64,000 nucleotides of DNA from CALMEH01 sp964548225 (lineage in GTDB: Bacteria > Acidobacteriota > Blastocatellia > Pyrinomonadales > Pyrinomonadaceae), in contig CAZJQP010000009.1 in the NCBI GenBank assembly GCA_964548225.1, positions 1-64,000 of the forward strand. Reading direction: 5' to 3'. A program made the position numbers and the translations under genes. Numbering within the stretch: the stretch's first letter is position 1; each line of letters begins with the position of its first letter. This document shows positions 34,001-42,689 of the stretch, piece by piece. Under the pieces are notes generated by a model. That model worked only from the letters and a program-made list of their open reading frames with translations, was not told the origin of the DNA and did not search any database.

Positions 34001-37000
34001 CCCGCCGCGCCGGTCGAATTATGCCCGACAATAATATTTCCTTCCTGCTCATTATTTCCGCCGATCACATTACCGTTTGCCTGATTTTCAATCACCACGC
34101 CGTTTGCTCCGTTTCCGAAGACATTCGAATCGCCGCGCCCGATAAAATTGGCGAAAACCCGATTGTTTCGCGCACCGTTGCGAAGAACGACTCCGTTAAA
34201 ATTGTTTCCCGCAATGAAGTTTCGCGCAGTTATGTCGCCGCCGATTTTGTTTTCGTTCGAGCCGTCAATCACGATGCCTGTATCATTCGGGATCGCCGAA
34301 CCGCCGCTCGAATCGAGTCCGATTTGATTATTTTGAATCGTATTTCCCGAACCGCCGATAATCTGAATGCCCGTCAAATTGTTTGAAATGACATTGCCCG
34401 AACCGTTTGCGGCAAGACCGATTTCGTGAAACTGTCCGCTGGAAATTTCGATGCCGACTTGCATACGGTTTGACGGTGCGGTCGTGCCGTCGGCATTTAC
34501 GCCAACATAACAATTCCGAATCTTGTTCCGCAGACCGCCGCCAAAGCGAATGCCTTTTTCAAATCCGACAATGGTCAAACCTTCAATCGTCGAATTGGTT
34601 GCCGCCAGATGCAGACCGACTGCACCGACGGTTTGATTGCCGTCAATTTTGATTAAATGTCCGCCGCCGAAGTCATTTTGGCTTGAACCGTAGATTCGCA
34701 CGCTGTCCGTTATTTGCGGCAGATATGATTGCGGAATAATAGTTTGCACGCCCGCGCCCGGAATGGCAAATTCGATGACGTTCACACCATTTCGGGCGTT
34801 TGCTTCTTGAATCGCCGCTCGCAGAGAGCATTGCGGTCCCGGCGTATCGCCGTCGCTGTCGCAAAAACCGTCGCGTGTATTCTCAGGATTATCGCCGTCA
34901 AGGTCTGCGCCGTCGGTCGTCACATTAACAACAATCGGCGAAATACAAGTAACGCCGAGTTCTTCAATCGCTTCTTCGACCGTTCTGCCGTTCAGCGAAA
35001 AACACACGCCCGCCGCACACGAAAATTCCGAAGTATTGCCGTTTTCATCCGTTGCGGTCGCCGTGATTTTATAACTTGACGGAACGGGTTCGGCTGAATC
35101 AAAAATGAACGAAACATTGCCGTTCGAGCCTGTCGTAACCGTGGTCGAGCCGATGCGACTCGTGCCTTCGCCGTAATTTGTTGGGTCGGCGTTCGGACTC
35201 GCATAAAAATCGAGCGTAAAAGTTTCACGCGGCGAACTTCGCAAAACGCCCTGAACCGTAACCGTGCCGTCGCCGTTGATAATCGGCGTGAATAAATCGG
35301 GATAATTCTGCAAACCGTTCGCGCCCAAATCTGCGTCCTGACAATCGTTTGGCGTTACGCCGTCGGCTTCGCCAAACGCGCCGGAAAAATTCAAATCAAT
35401 GCCCAAACCGAGATTGTCGTGAATCGAATTGTTCCGAATTGTTACGCCGTATGAGTCCGGTTCAACGGCAACTCCGGCGAAATTTCGTCCGTTCGTGCCG
35501 TTGTAGGCGATCTGGTTGGCTTCCTGGTCAGTTCCGCCGATTTGCACGCCGTTACCTGACAGAATTCCGTGCCCTTGATTTCCGAGCGGTTGCAGCGAAC
35601 TGTTCAGACCGACCAGATTGTTGGCGATTTTAATGAAACCGCCAAAGGCGTTTGCGACAAATCCGTTCGCAACAATGCCGTTTCCGTCGCCGTATTGCCC
35701 GCCGCTGCTTTTGTTTCCCGAAATTATGTTGCGTCCCTCGAACGCAGCAGAACCGATATAAACCTCTTCGCCAAACTGAGCGGAAGCGATGACTCCGTTG
35801 TTGCCGTTAAGTCCCGGAACGGGCTGAAGCGAAAAATTGCCGCTCACATCAGTCCCGACGCGATTTCCCAAAATGTTGAAAGAACCGGCAAAACCGGGAA
35901 AAATGGCGTTCAATCCGACCCCGATATTGCCCCGTCTGTTGCCTGAAACCACATTGCCGAGCGGGAGATTCGGCAAATCGCCGCCGATAAAAGTCGTGCC
36001 GAACCAACTCGTCGAAAAGATCCCGCCGACATCGTTCGGAATTGCCGCGTTGCCGGATTGATTCGTGCCGACGAAATTATTGAAAATTCCGACCGCACCG
36101 TAGCCTCTTGTCACCAAACCCGTTCCGAAAGCGAAACCGACATCCTGACTGCCCGAAATGACGTTGCAAAAACCCGTGCAATCACCGTTCGGCGTAGTTC
36201 CGCCCGGTGAGCCGACAACTGAATAGGTGATTGAGTTTCCGACAGCGACCACGCCCGTATAGGTAAAGAAACCGCTCGGAACATTTCGTCCGTCGTTGCT
36301 GATGCCGATGTTTCCGGTGATGTCTGTGCCGACATTATTGCCCGTGATCTGGCAAAAACCGCCTTCGTCGGGAATCTGCTGAAGGTCGCTGTAGATTCCG
36401 CAATTAATTCCGCCTTGCCCGTTGTCGGAAACGATGTTGCGCCCTTCCGCCGTAATCGAACCGATATTCGTCTGCACATATGGATTGGTTGCAATACCCG
36501 TCCGGCAATTTCCCAAACCGAAAGTTCCCGCCGGATTCGTGCCGATGCGGTTGCCCCTGAGATTATTGTTTAATGAAAGCTGTTCGCCCGTGTCGAGATT
36601 AAAGATCGCGGAAATGATAATTCCGCGCCCGTCGCATTGATTATTTACAATGTCATAAATTTCATTATTGCCGGAAACCGTGTTGCCTTGCCCCGCCCCG
36701 TCGCCGCCAAATTGGTTGTTCGCGCCCGTGAGAAAAAGTCCGTTTGAATTTCCGAGCTTGCCCGTGCCGAGCGAATTCAGCCCGATGATGTTGCCGTGAA
36801 ACAGGTTATTATTTCCGGCTGTCACGGCGATTCCGACACCGCGAAGTTGCTCATTACCGTTGCCGGAAATGAGATTATCGCTGATTTGATTGTCGTCCGC
36901 GTCGAAAATATTCAAACCCGCGCCGCCGTTTCCTTTGTCGAGACTGCCCGTTTTGTCCGTGCCAAGATAATTGACGGCGATAAAATTATTGCCGTTGTTC

Positions 37001-39093
37001 GGGAACAGCACGGTGCTTTCAATCGTGATGCCGTTGCCGCCGAACGAGCTGCCCGTGTCGGGATCGTAAAGGCTCGAAAATTCATTGACCGCCAAACCGA
37101 GAATCGCCGCGTTGCTCGTTCGGATTTTCAAACCGTCAACGCCTTGCCCGCTCAGATTCGTTCCCGAAATTTCAATAAGCGGCTGAAGATTTCCATTAAC
37201 CGGACCCGAAATCGTTACGCCTTCACGAATTACGGGCAGTTCCGATTCGGGCGCGATAGTCGCCGAACCGATGCTGAAAAAAATCGAATCCACGCCCGGC
37301 GTTTGATTCGCCAAAATTATCGCATTCCGCAAACTGCACAAATTCGCGCCCTGACAATCGCCCGTTTCGTTGTCGGAAGTTACGACAAAAGTATTCATCG
37401 GCGCGGTCATCACAATGCTTGGAACAGGCGAATTTTCGCGCAAAACAACCAAATCCGACAAAGCATCCGTGTTCAGACGTATCGGCAAAACCGATTTCAC
37501 GCCGCTTTCGACTTCTAAATTTGTGATTTCGGTTTTTGGATTTTGGTCTTCGGTCTTCGTTTGTGAAATGAGTCGAATTTGATTCGCTGTTGAATCAACC
37601 AGCAAAATGTCGTCCAAATTACTGTTTGAAACATTTACCTTGAGCATTTTGTTCGGCACGTTTGAACTTGCCGCGCTTACTAAAGACGAATCCGCAACAA
37701 GCATTTCGATTGACCAATTTGCCAATGTCGAAGGCTTGCCCGCGATGCTTCGCAGATAACCTTGTTTGGCTCTTTCCTTGTATTCGGCTTTTTTCGGCAA
37801 TGCGTCGGCAAGCAGTTTTTCGCGCTCTTCTTTCGTCATCCGCTTATATTTTTCTGCCGTTTCCGCTTGTTTCTTTTGCAAGAGTTCGCCGAACTTACCA
37901 TCGCTGATTTCGTTTGCATCAATCAAACTCTTTCCGCCGTTTTCGGCTTGTTGCGTGTTAATGCTTGGTTCGGTCAAAATTGCCAGATTGCGAACTTCGG
38001 CATCGGTCGGCAGAAACAAATTTCGACTTGCCCGCGTTAGCATTTCGGGATTGAGCTTGTTGTTTGAAGGCTTTTCGGCGCGATTTGGTTCAAGCCGATA
38101 AACATTTCCGTCCGCGCCCAAAATCGCCAGAGTTTCACCGCGTTTGTTGCCGAATCTGCCGACCGTCATCGCCGAAATTTCAAACGGCATCTGTCTTGTT
38201 GCAATAAACGCCTTCGGTCTTTGAATTCCCAATTGCGGAATCAAATCCCACGGATAAGCCTGTCCACGTCCGTAAATAATCGTCAGAATATTGCCGCTTG
38301 CAATGGCAATATCGGCATAAAAATCCTCGTCCAAATTGCCGATAGCAATTTCGGTTGCAGGTTGGTTTAATTTGTAAATTTCCGGCTTGTGCTTAAACGC
38401 GCTTTCGGGATGTTCAAACACCCCGAGAAATGCGCCTTTTGAATTTGAAAAAGCTACCGTCAAATCCATCTGTCCGTCGCGTCGTCCGATTTCTCCTGCT
38501 TCGATTGCCGTTAGATTTCCATCAATTTTCACGGCTTGTGGCAGAGAAAAATCCCCTCGCCCGTCGCCCGACAAAAACGCCAGAAAATTTGCGTTCTTTT
38601 GCGCCGCTAAAATGTCAGTATGTCCGTCGGCATTAAAATCTCCGGCAAAAAGAAAATCCGCTGAAACATTCAAAGCAAACGATTTATCAGTTAAAACAAA
38701 AGTCTCGTTTGAATTGCTTTTGACTGTCGTAACATCATTACGCCGCGCCAAATCATTACCTTTGTAGAACCTCAAATTTCCTGCGACATCCGCCGTAACA
38801 ATGTCCTCAATCCCGTCCGAGTCAAAATCAGCGGCAACGAGATTTTTCGACTGTCCGCCGTTTGCTTGCGGCTGAGAAATCAAATCCGTGCCGTCCGAGA
38901 AATTAACAAACGGATTGCCGCGCCCTTTCGCTTTGACGGTAATCGGTTTTTCGTTCTGTTTCGCGTTTTCGTTTTCCGATTGCAATTTCCCAACTGTCTG
39001 CCATGCAAACAAAACACTGCCGACAATCATAAAAACAGTAATCAAACTAACGACACAACGGGAGATTTGCAGATTCATTTTAAGTTTTTTCAT
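31027..39093 (-). CDS. Giant exported beta-helix protein with FG-GAP and CSLREA domains
   Basis: A 2688-residue protein. N-terminal signal/anchor (about 10-32). FG-GAP/VCBS repeats follow (AADFDSDGIEDIVTAD, AGDFNADGHTDILAA), then two CSLREA-type segments (CSLRNAIILANQ and CSLRAAIQEANA). A very long right-handed beta-helix comes next, made of dozens of NxISGNxxxGI and NxIGTDxxGxxxxGN turns. The C-terminus is a carboxypeptidase-regulatory-like beta sandwich (SGKIVAPNGTAISRA). It is probably a surface or secreted adhesin or polysaccharide-binding protein. ATG 39093 is chosen over the GTG just before it because GGAG (39103-39106) is 9 bases away. QTKTEDQNPKTE near 37540 is a short-repeat insertion. 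Confidence 0.88.
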   Translation of the reverse strand: MKKLKMNLQISRCVVSLITVFMIVGSVLFAWQTVGKLQSENENAKQNEKPITVKAKGRGNPFVNFSDGTDLISQPQANGGQSKNLVAADFDSDGIEDIVTADVAGNLRFYKGNDLARRNDVTTVKSNSNETFVLTDKSFALNVSADFLFAGDFNADGHTDILAAQKNANFLAFLSGDGRGDFSLPQAVKIDGNLTAIEAGEIGRRDGQMDLTVAFSNSKGAFLGVFEHPESAFKHKPEIYKLNQPATEIAIGNLDEDFYADIAIASGNILTIIYGRGQAYPWDLIPQLGIQRPKAFIATRQMPFEISAMTVGRFGNKRGETLAILGADGNVYRLEPNRAEKPSNNKLNPEMLTRASRNLFLPTDAEVRNLAILTEPSINTQQAENGGKSLIDANEISDGKFGELLQKKQAETAEKYKRMTKEEREKLLADALPKKAEYKERAKQGYLRSIAGKPSTLANWSIEMLVADSSLVSAASSNVPNKMLKVNVSNSNLDDILLVDSTANQIRLISQTKTEDQNPKTEITNLEVESGVKSVLPIRLNTDALSDLVVLRENSPVPSIVMTAPMNTFVVTSDNETGDCQGANLCSLRNAIILANQTPGVDSIFFSIGSATIAPESELPVIREGVTISGPVNGNLQPLIEISGTNLSGQGVDGLKIRTSNAAILGLAVNEFSSLYDPDTGSSFGGNGITIESTVLFPNNGNNFIAVNYLGTDKTGSLDKGNGGAGLNIFDADDNQISDNLISGNGNEQLRGVGIAVTAGNNNLFHGNIIGLNSLGTGKLGNSNGLFLTGANNQFGGDGAGQGNTVSGNNEIYDIVNNQCDGRGIIISAIFNLDTGEQLSLNNNLRGNRIGTNPAGTFGLGNCRTGIATNPYVQTNIGSITAEGRNIVSDNGQGGINCGIYSDLQQIPDEGGFCQITGNNVGTDITGNIGISNDGRNVPSGFFTYTGVVAVGNSITYSVVGSPGGTTPNGDCTGFCNVISGSQDVGFAFGTGLVTRGYGAVGIFNNFVGTNQSGNAAIPNDVGGIFSTSWFGTTFIGGDLPNLPLGNVVSGNRRGNIGVGLNAIFPGFAGSFNILGNRVGTDVSGNFSLQPVPGLNGNNGVIASAQFGEEVYIGSAAFEGRNIISGNKSSGGQYGDGNGIVANGFVANAFGGFIKIANNLVGLNSSLQPLGNQGHGILSGNGVQIGGTDQEANQIAYNGTNGRNFAGVAVEPDSYGVTIRNNSIHDNLGLGIDLNFSGAFGEADGVTPNDCQDADLGANGLQNYPDLFTPIINGDGTVTVQGVLRSSPRETFTLDFYASPNADPTNYGEGTSRIGSTTVTTGSNGNVSFIFDSAEPVPSSYKITATATDENGNTSEFSCAAGVCFSLNGRTVEEAIEELGVTCISPIVVNVTTDGADLDGDNPENTRDGFCDSDGDTPGPQCSLRAAIQEANARNGVNVIEFAIPGAGVQTIIPQSYLPQITDSVRIYGSSQNDFGGGHLIKIDGNQTVGAVGLHLAATNSTIEGLTIVGFEKGIRFGGGLRNKIRNCYVGVNADGTTAPSNRMQVGIEISSGQFHEIGLAANGSGNVISNNLTGIQIIGGSGNTIQNNQIGLDSSGGSAIPNDTGIVIDGSNENKIGGDITARNFIAGNNFNGVVLRNGARNNRVFANFIGRGDSNVFGNGANGVVIENQANGNVIGGNNEQEGNIIVGHNSTGAAGVLIADTAFSQNYVLNNYIGIQYGNFVAPNYYGVRVAGVGQFIGNQTGGGFAGNYISGNLHSGVLVEGGNNFVIGNFIGTDGTDDLGNGEHGILATFANGTKIKNNVISGNEGSGIHLNNSSQTLITENKIGTNQNADTAIPNALQGIYIKGDENQIGDYNATAPNIISGNGQNGIYVETFSYSNKIFKNYVGVTAATNGEQNALGNAENGLRLYGYQTKVKGNIISNNDVGILVQRGAEDPEETNNQIEENLIGTDLTGNLSFGNRNGGIILTDNTSQNIIGNRNIISGNGRSGIHIFSRSHSNTVFNNFIGLTQDGSADNGNTDYGVFVAGYGNTVNQNVISGNGTGVRISRTPSSTGEMSARNNELWGNKIGTNADGTAAIGNNRSGIELTGGAVNNLIGGNLTTGNLVSGNGDGNGTNGRGIYIFTANTEDFDQTTDVPSANRVLGNYVGSNAAHDAAIPNQRSGIVVFNSPDNIIGNNDSPTSGSGNVVVGNGIAGIAVTGANATGNRIDYNYIGVTREGLAIGNNPDGINIDGAPQTLIGNNNICGNTGSGIAVSNVGGGNLQNNVGETPSVQIHGNRIGTFRIFGATVRKPNEIGVLLRNVSGGVVGGAEPIKNVISGNNEAGVLIEGLASQLNKITNSIIGTDENGASGLGNGVGIKINGAKRTTIGDTQTFLRNVIKLNQQNGVLIEGSSAELNKIINNLIESNSSHGVLIRDGANINEVGGAGENTGNTINGNGGAGVHVHPTAGQGNLVDPNSIYGNAGLGIDIGELGHTPNDPLDADTGANNLQNYPEITNQSINGNGDLIVSYKVDSAPVNSNYGTNGLRIEFFKSDNSGEGELFLNADYYTVVDYNPLVPGVKTINLGNAAAMGFGTSDRVTATTTDAAGNTSEFFPPFAPSAAEVSVSGKIVAPNGTAISRASILLTDDNGQTRTVNSNAFGYFKFENVEVGRTYIISVQHKRFVFNSRVLAVNDEISELVLTAEQ

Positions 39094-39179
39094 CACGATT
39101 CACTCCAACAAATTTTTCTTTTCGTCCTACAAGGCGGAAATTTTTGACAAATCGGCTCAAAAAAAATCTTTATTTTTTG

Positions 39180-39199
39180 CCGATTAGTCGTATAATCGG
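39180..39199. promoter_or_regulatory. Inverted repeat overlapping a TATAAT box
   Basis: CCGATTA (39180-39186) and TAATCGG (39193-39199) form 7-bp arms; TATAAT at 39191-39196 lies within it. It sits between the divergent giant-protein and sigma-factor genes and could be an operator controlling the sigma gene at 39286. Confidence 0.5.
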
Positions 39200-39251
39200 T
39201 TCAGAGTATCGCATTGCGGCGATTAGTTTTCGCTGCATTTCGCTGGCGAGA

Positions 39252-39279
39252 ACTTCACGGCTGAAGCCGTAACTCTGAA
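39252..39279. repeat. 28-bp REP-like repeat, copy 1
   Basis: A 28-bp sequence starting ACTTCACGGCTGAAG contains a small dyad and ends 6 bases before the sigma-factor ATG. It matches 42491-42518 at 25 of 28 positions. Confidence 0.7.
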
Positions 39280-39285
39280 CTTTTT

Positions 39286-39846
39286 ATGGCTGATTCGTCC
39301 GATGTAACAATTTTGCTCAACCGCATCAATAATGGCGACGGTAAAGCTCCTGAAGAGCTTTTGCCGCACGTTTATGACGAACTGCGGAAATTGGCGCACA
39401 GCTATTTGCAAAACGAGCGGAGCAACCACACTTTGCAGGCGACTGCGTTGGTTCACGAAGCGTATATTCGGCTGGTTGATTGGGAAAATGTGAGTTGGCA
39501 AAATCGGGCGCATTTTTTTGCGGTTGCCGCCCAAGTGATGCGGAAAATATTGGTTGACCACGCCCGCGAAAAACGAGCGCAAAAACGCGACGGTGGACAG
39601 AAATTATCTTTGGATGAAGCCGTCAGTTTGCCGAATCAAAAAAGCCGTGAAATTGATTTAATTGCGTTGGATGAAGCATTGGAAAAGTTGGATAATTTCG
39701 ATAAAACACAAGCAAAAATAGTCGAACTCAGATTTTTCGGTGGTTTGACGATTGAGGAAACGGCGCACGCTTTAGACATTTCTCCCGCCACTGTCAAACG
39801 CGAATGGACGGTGGCGCGGACGTGGCTTTTTCGAGAAATAAAATAG
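39286..39846 (+). CDS. ECF-like sigma factor (Sigma70_ECF type), module 1
   Basis: A 186-residue sigma factor of the PF07638-like/TIGR02999-like group common in acidobacteria and planctomycetes. Region 2 has HVYDELRKLAHSYL and TLQATALVHEAYIRLVD; region 4 has LRFFGGLTIEETAHALDISP followed by ATVKREWTVARTWLF. Where ordinary ECF sigmas carry an acidic stretch before the helix (DAED-like, contacting the core enzyme), this one has HTLQATALVHE with T49 and T53. It precedes a TPR serine/threonine kinase gene. No anti-sigma factor is adjacent, so control by the kinase is plausible. Confidence 0.92.
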   Translation: MADSSDVTILLNRINNGDGKAPEELLPHVYDELRKLAHSYLQNERSNHTLQATALVHEAYIRLVDWENVSWQNRAHFFAVAAQVMRKILVDHAREKRAQKRDGGQKLSLDEAVSLPNQKSREIDLIALDEALEKLDNFDKTQAKIVELRFFGGLTIEETAHALDISPATVKREWTVARTWLFREIK

Positions 39847-39850
39847 TTTA

Positions 39851-39981
39851 GAGTCCACGCTTTAGCGTGCCGCAAATGCGAACGAAGTGAGGCGTTTGCG
39901 CGTCTCCGGCTAATTTGAACTGTTATCGAAGAAGAAAACCGCGTTGCTTCGCTCGCGGTTTGCCGCCTAAAGGTGGGACTC
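39851..39981. repeat. REP-like composite with GAGTCC ends
   Basis: Left end GAGTCCACGCTTTAGCGTG and right end AAGGTGGGACTC are related inverted sequences. Inside are further dyads, for example AACCGCG/CGCGGTT. It fills the sigma-kinase gap and would fold strongly in RNA. Confidence 0.7.
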
Positions 39982-39988
39982 AAAACCA

Positions 39989-42484
39989 ATGCAAAACTGG
40001 CAAAATGTAAAAGAGATTTTTCTTGCGGCGTTGGAGAAAACGGACGGTGAGCGAGAAGAATTTTTGTCGGAAATCAGCGATGAGGAAATCCGTGCGGAAG
40101 TCGAATCTTTGCTTACTTCGCACGAAGAAATTGATGATTTTATTGAAACTCCGGCGTTTGAAATCGGTGAAATTTTTGCTTCAAATCCTACTGAAAAACA
40201 TTTTGGAAATTACAAAATCATTCGTGAAATCGGCGCGGGCGGAATGGGCGCAGTTTTCTTAGCCGAACGCGATGACGGCGAATTTTCTCAGCAAGTTGCG
40301 ATAAAAATCATCCGCCAAACCGTTGCCGACAGCGAACTTATCAATCGTTTTCGGCGCGAACGCCAAATTCTCGCAAACTTAAATCATCCGAATATCGCCA
40401 AACTTCTTGACGGCGGCGTTTCTGCAAACGGTGAACCGTTTTTGGCGATGGAATTTGTCGAAGGCGAAGCGATTACGAAATTTGCGGAGCGCGAAAATCT
40501 TAATCTCGAAGCGCGTCTGAAATTGTTTCTGAAAGTTTGCGCGGCGGTTTCGTTCGCGCATCGAAATCTGGTCGTTCACCGCGACATCAAGCCTCTGAAT
40601 ATTCTCGTTACAAAAGACGGCGAACCGAAATTATTGGACTTCGGATTGGCAAAACTGACAGAACAATCGGCGGATGAAAAAACACAAACTGCTTTTCACG
40701 CGCTCACGCCCGCTTACGCTTCGCCCGAACAACTTAAAAACGAACCGATTACAACATCTTCCGATATTTACTCGCTCGGAGTTGTTTTTTATGAACTTCT
40801 GACAGGCGAAAAACCATTCCATTTTGAAGGCAAATCTTTGGAAGAAATCATCAAAACCGCGACACAGCGCGAACCAGCCGCGCCTTCTTTTGTAGAAGAG
40901 GAGAAGAGGAGAAGAGGAGAAGAGGAGATTTTGTCATCCGAACTTTCCTCCTCTTCTCCTTTTCTCTTCTTCTCCTCTTCTCAAATAAAAGGTGATTTGG
41001 ACAACATTGCGCTGACCGCGCTTAGAAAAGAACCTGCGCGACGTTATCAAACGGTTGAGGCGTTTGCGGACGACATCGAACGATATTTGAAAGGTTTGCC
41101 AATCGAGGCGCGTCCGAACACTTTGAAATATCGCGCCGAAAAATATTTCAAACGGCATAAAATCGGCGTTTTGGCGGCGAGCCTTGTTTTGTTGAGTTTG
41201 ATTGGCGGAATCGTTGCAAGTCTTTGGCAAGCTCAAGTTGCGCGAAACGAAAAGGCGAAAGCCGAAAAGGTTAATCAATTTCTCGCGCAGATGCTCAATT
41301 ACAGCGACCCGAACACGGCGGTCAAAAAGGGCGAGAACGAACTGATTACCGTCAAAGACGTTTTGGACAAAGCCGCCAAACAAATCGAAAACGAAGATTT
41401 TTCCGCGCAACCCGATGTCAAAGCGCAGTTAAATTACATTATCGGCAACAGTTATTACACGCAGGGATTTTACGACGCGGCGGAAAAACATTTTCAGATT
41501 GCGTTCGAAGAACAAACCAAAATCTCCGGCGCGAACAGCACCGAAACCGTCGAAATAAAATTAAGACTCGGCGAAACTTTTGTGCAAAAAGGAAAACGCG
41601 CCGAAGCCGATGCTATTTTTCGGGAAATTATGCCGCTTGCCCGCAGAGAGTTTCAAAAAAACAAGCTGGAAACCGGATTTTTGATAAATGTTCTTGAAAG
41701 TTTCGCCGCCAATCGCCGTGCGCTCGGAAATTCAAAGGAAGCCGAAGAAATTTTGCGCGAAGCTCTCGCTTTAGAACCTTTTGCTTCGGAAAAAGAGAAA
41801 CCTTTGATTTCCGTGATTCGCGGAACTTTGTCTTTGACGCTGTTTGACCAAGGGAAAATTGATGAAGCTATCGCCACTCAATCCGAACACATTGCCGAAC
41901 TTCGCCGGACTTCTGCCGCCGAAACTTGGGAATTCGGCTATGCTTTGACCGCTTTGGGACATTATTTAATCGAACGGCAAAGATTTACCGAAGCGGACGA
42001 AAATTTGTCAAAAGGCGAAACGATTTACCGGCAACTTGTCGGCAATTCGCACCTGTTTCTCGGCGATAATCTACGGATTCAGGCGTATTCGCTCTACCAA
42101 CAAAACAAATTTGCCGAAGCGAACGGCAAAATCGAGGAAACGCTGAAAATTTACCGTGCCAATACCAATTCGCAATACATCAATTTTGCAACTGCGCTGA
42201 TGATTCAAGGTTTGATTTTGAACAAAAGCGGAAAGCACTCGGAAGCCGAAAAAATCTTGCGCGAAGCGTTGGAAATCCGTCAAAAAAATCTGCCGCCCGA
42301 ACATTTTTTAACTGCGCTGGCAAAAAGCGCGTTGGGCGAATGTTTGACGACGCAAAAGAAGTTCGCCGAAGCCGAACCGCTTTTGCGTGAAAGTTTTGAA
42401 AGCCTGAAACAATCGCAAGGCGCGGAAAATCCCCGCACAATTTTGGCTCAAGATCGTCTTAACCAACTGTTCAGAGTTAAATAA
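39989..42484 (+). CDS. Membrane serine/threonine protein kinase with TPR domain, module 1
   Basis: An 831-residue kinase. Residues 1-70 are a helical lead; the kinase domain is about 75-370 with IGAGGMGAVFLAE (81-93), K106, HRDIKPLN with D199, LLDFGLAK and TPAYASPEQ. A membrane helix spans about 392-413. The exported or extracytoplasmic part (about 430-831) is made of TPR units. Residues about 302-331 are a Glu/Arg then Ser/Phe-rich segment encoded by a palindromic GAAGAGGA repeat (40894-40982), inserted in the late kinase lobe. The sigma factor directly upstream is the likely substrate (inference). Confidence 0.93.
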   Translation: MQNWQNVKEIFLAALEKTDGEREEFLSEISDEEIRAEVESLLTSHEEIDDFIETPAFEIGEIFASNPTEKHFGNYKIIREIGAGGMGAVFLAERDDGEFSQQVAIKIIRQTVADSELINRFRRERQILANLNHPNIAKLLDGGVSANGEPFLAMEFVEGEAITKFAERENLNLEARLKLFLKVCAAVSFAHRNLVVHRDIKPLNILVTKDGEPKLLDFGLAKLTEQSADEKTQTAFHALTPAYASPEQLKNEPITTSSDIYSLGVVFYELLTGEKPFHFEGKSLEEIIKTATQREPAAPSFVEEEKRRRGEEEILSSELSSSSPFLFFSSSQIKGDLDNIALTALRKEPARRYQTVEAFADDIERYLKGLPIEARPNTLKYRAEKYFKRHKIGVLAASLVLLSLIGGIVASLWQAQVARNEKAKAEKVNQFLAQMLNYSDPNTAVKKGENELITVKDVLDKAAKQIENEDFSAQPDVKAQLNYIIGNSYYTQGFYDAAEKHFQIAFEEQTKISGANSTETVEIKLRLGETFVQKGKRAEADAIFREIMPLARREFQKNKLETGFLINVLESFAANRRALGNSKEAEEILREALALEPFASEKEKPLISVIRGTLSLTLFDQGKIDEAIATQSEHIAELRRTSAAETWEFGYALTALGHYLIERQRFTEADENLSKGETIYRQLVGNSHLFLGDNLRIQAYSLYQQNKFAEANGKIEETLKIYRANTNSQYINFATALMIQGLILNKSGKHSEAEKILREALEIRQKNLPPEHFLTALAKSALGECLTTQKKFAEAEPLLRESFESLKQSQGAENPRTILAQDRLNQLFRVK
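40894..40982. repeat. In-frame palindromic octamer repeat inside the kinase gene
   Basis: GAAGAGGA octamers (40894-40928) and TCTTCTCC/TCCTCTTC units (40946-40982) form an inverted repeat entirely within the coding region, keeping the frame. The same architecture is otherwise found between genes in this window. Confidence 0.85.
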
Positions 42485-42490
42485 CTCAGC

Positions 42491-42518
42491 ACTTCACATC
42501 TGAAGGCGTAACTCTGAA
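42491..42518. repeat. 28-bp REP-like repeat, copy 2
   Basis: Matches 39252-39279 at 25 of 28 positions and lies 7 bases past the kinase stop, so the two copies bracket the sigma/kinase module. Confidence 0.7.
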
Positions 42519-42689
42519 AATTCAGCAATTTATAAATCTTCAAAACCTGAGTAATTTTTCTCCACCTGTAAAATATTCTTACTCGCGCGAAAAAAAATGT
42601 CCGCGTTTCAATTTCAATCTCGCTTAATAGGGTGAAAGCGGTTTTTTGCAGACAAAATTTATAAGGAATAATTACGGAGAATAAATAAT

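Noticed and set aside
39144..39149. TTGACA as a -35 box for the sigma gene at 39286
   Set aside because: The TATAAT at 39191 is far too distant (41 bases) and no good -10 box lies at the proper spacing.
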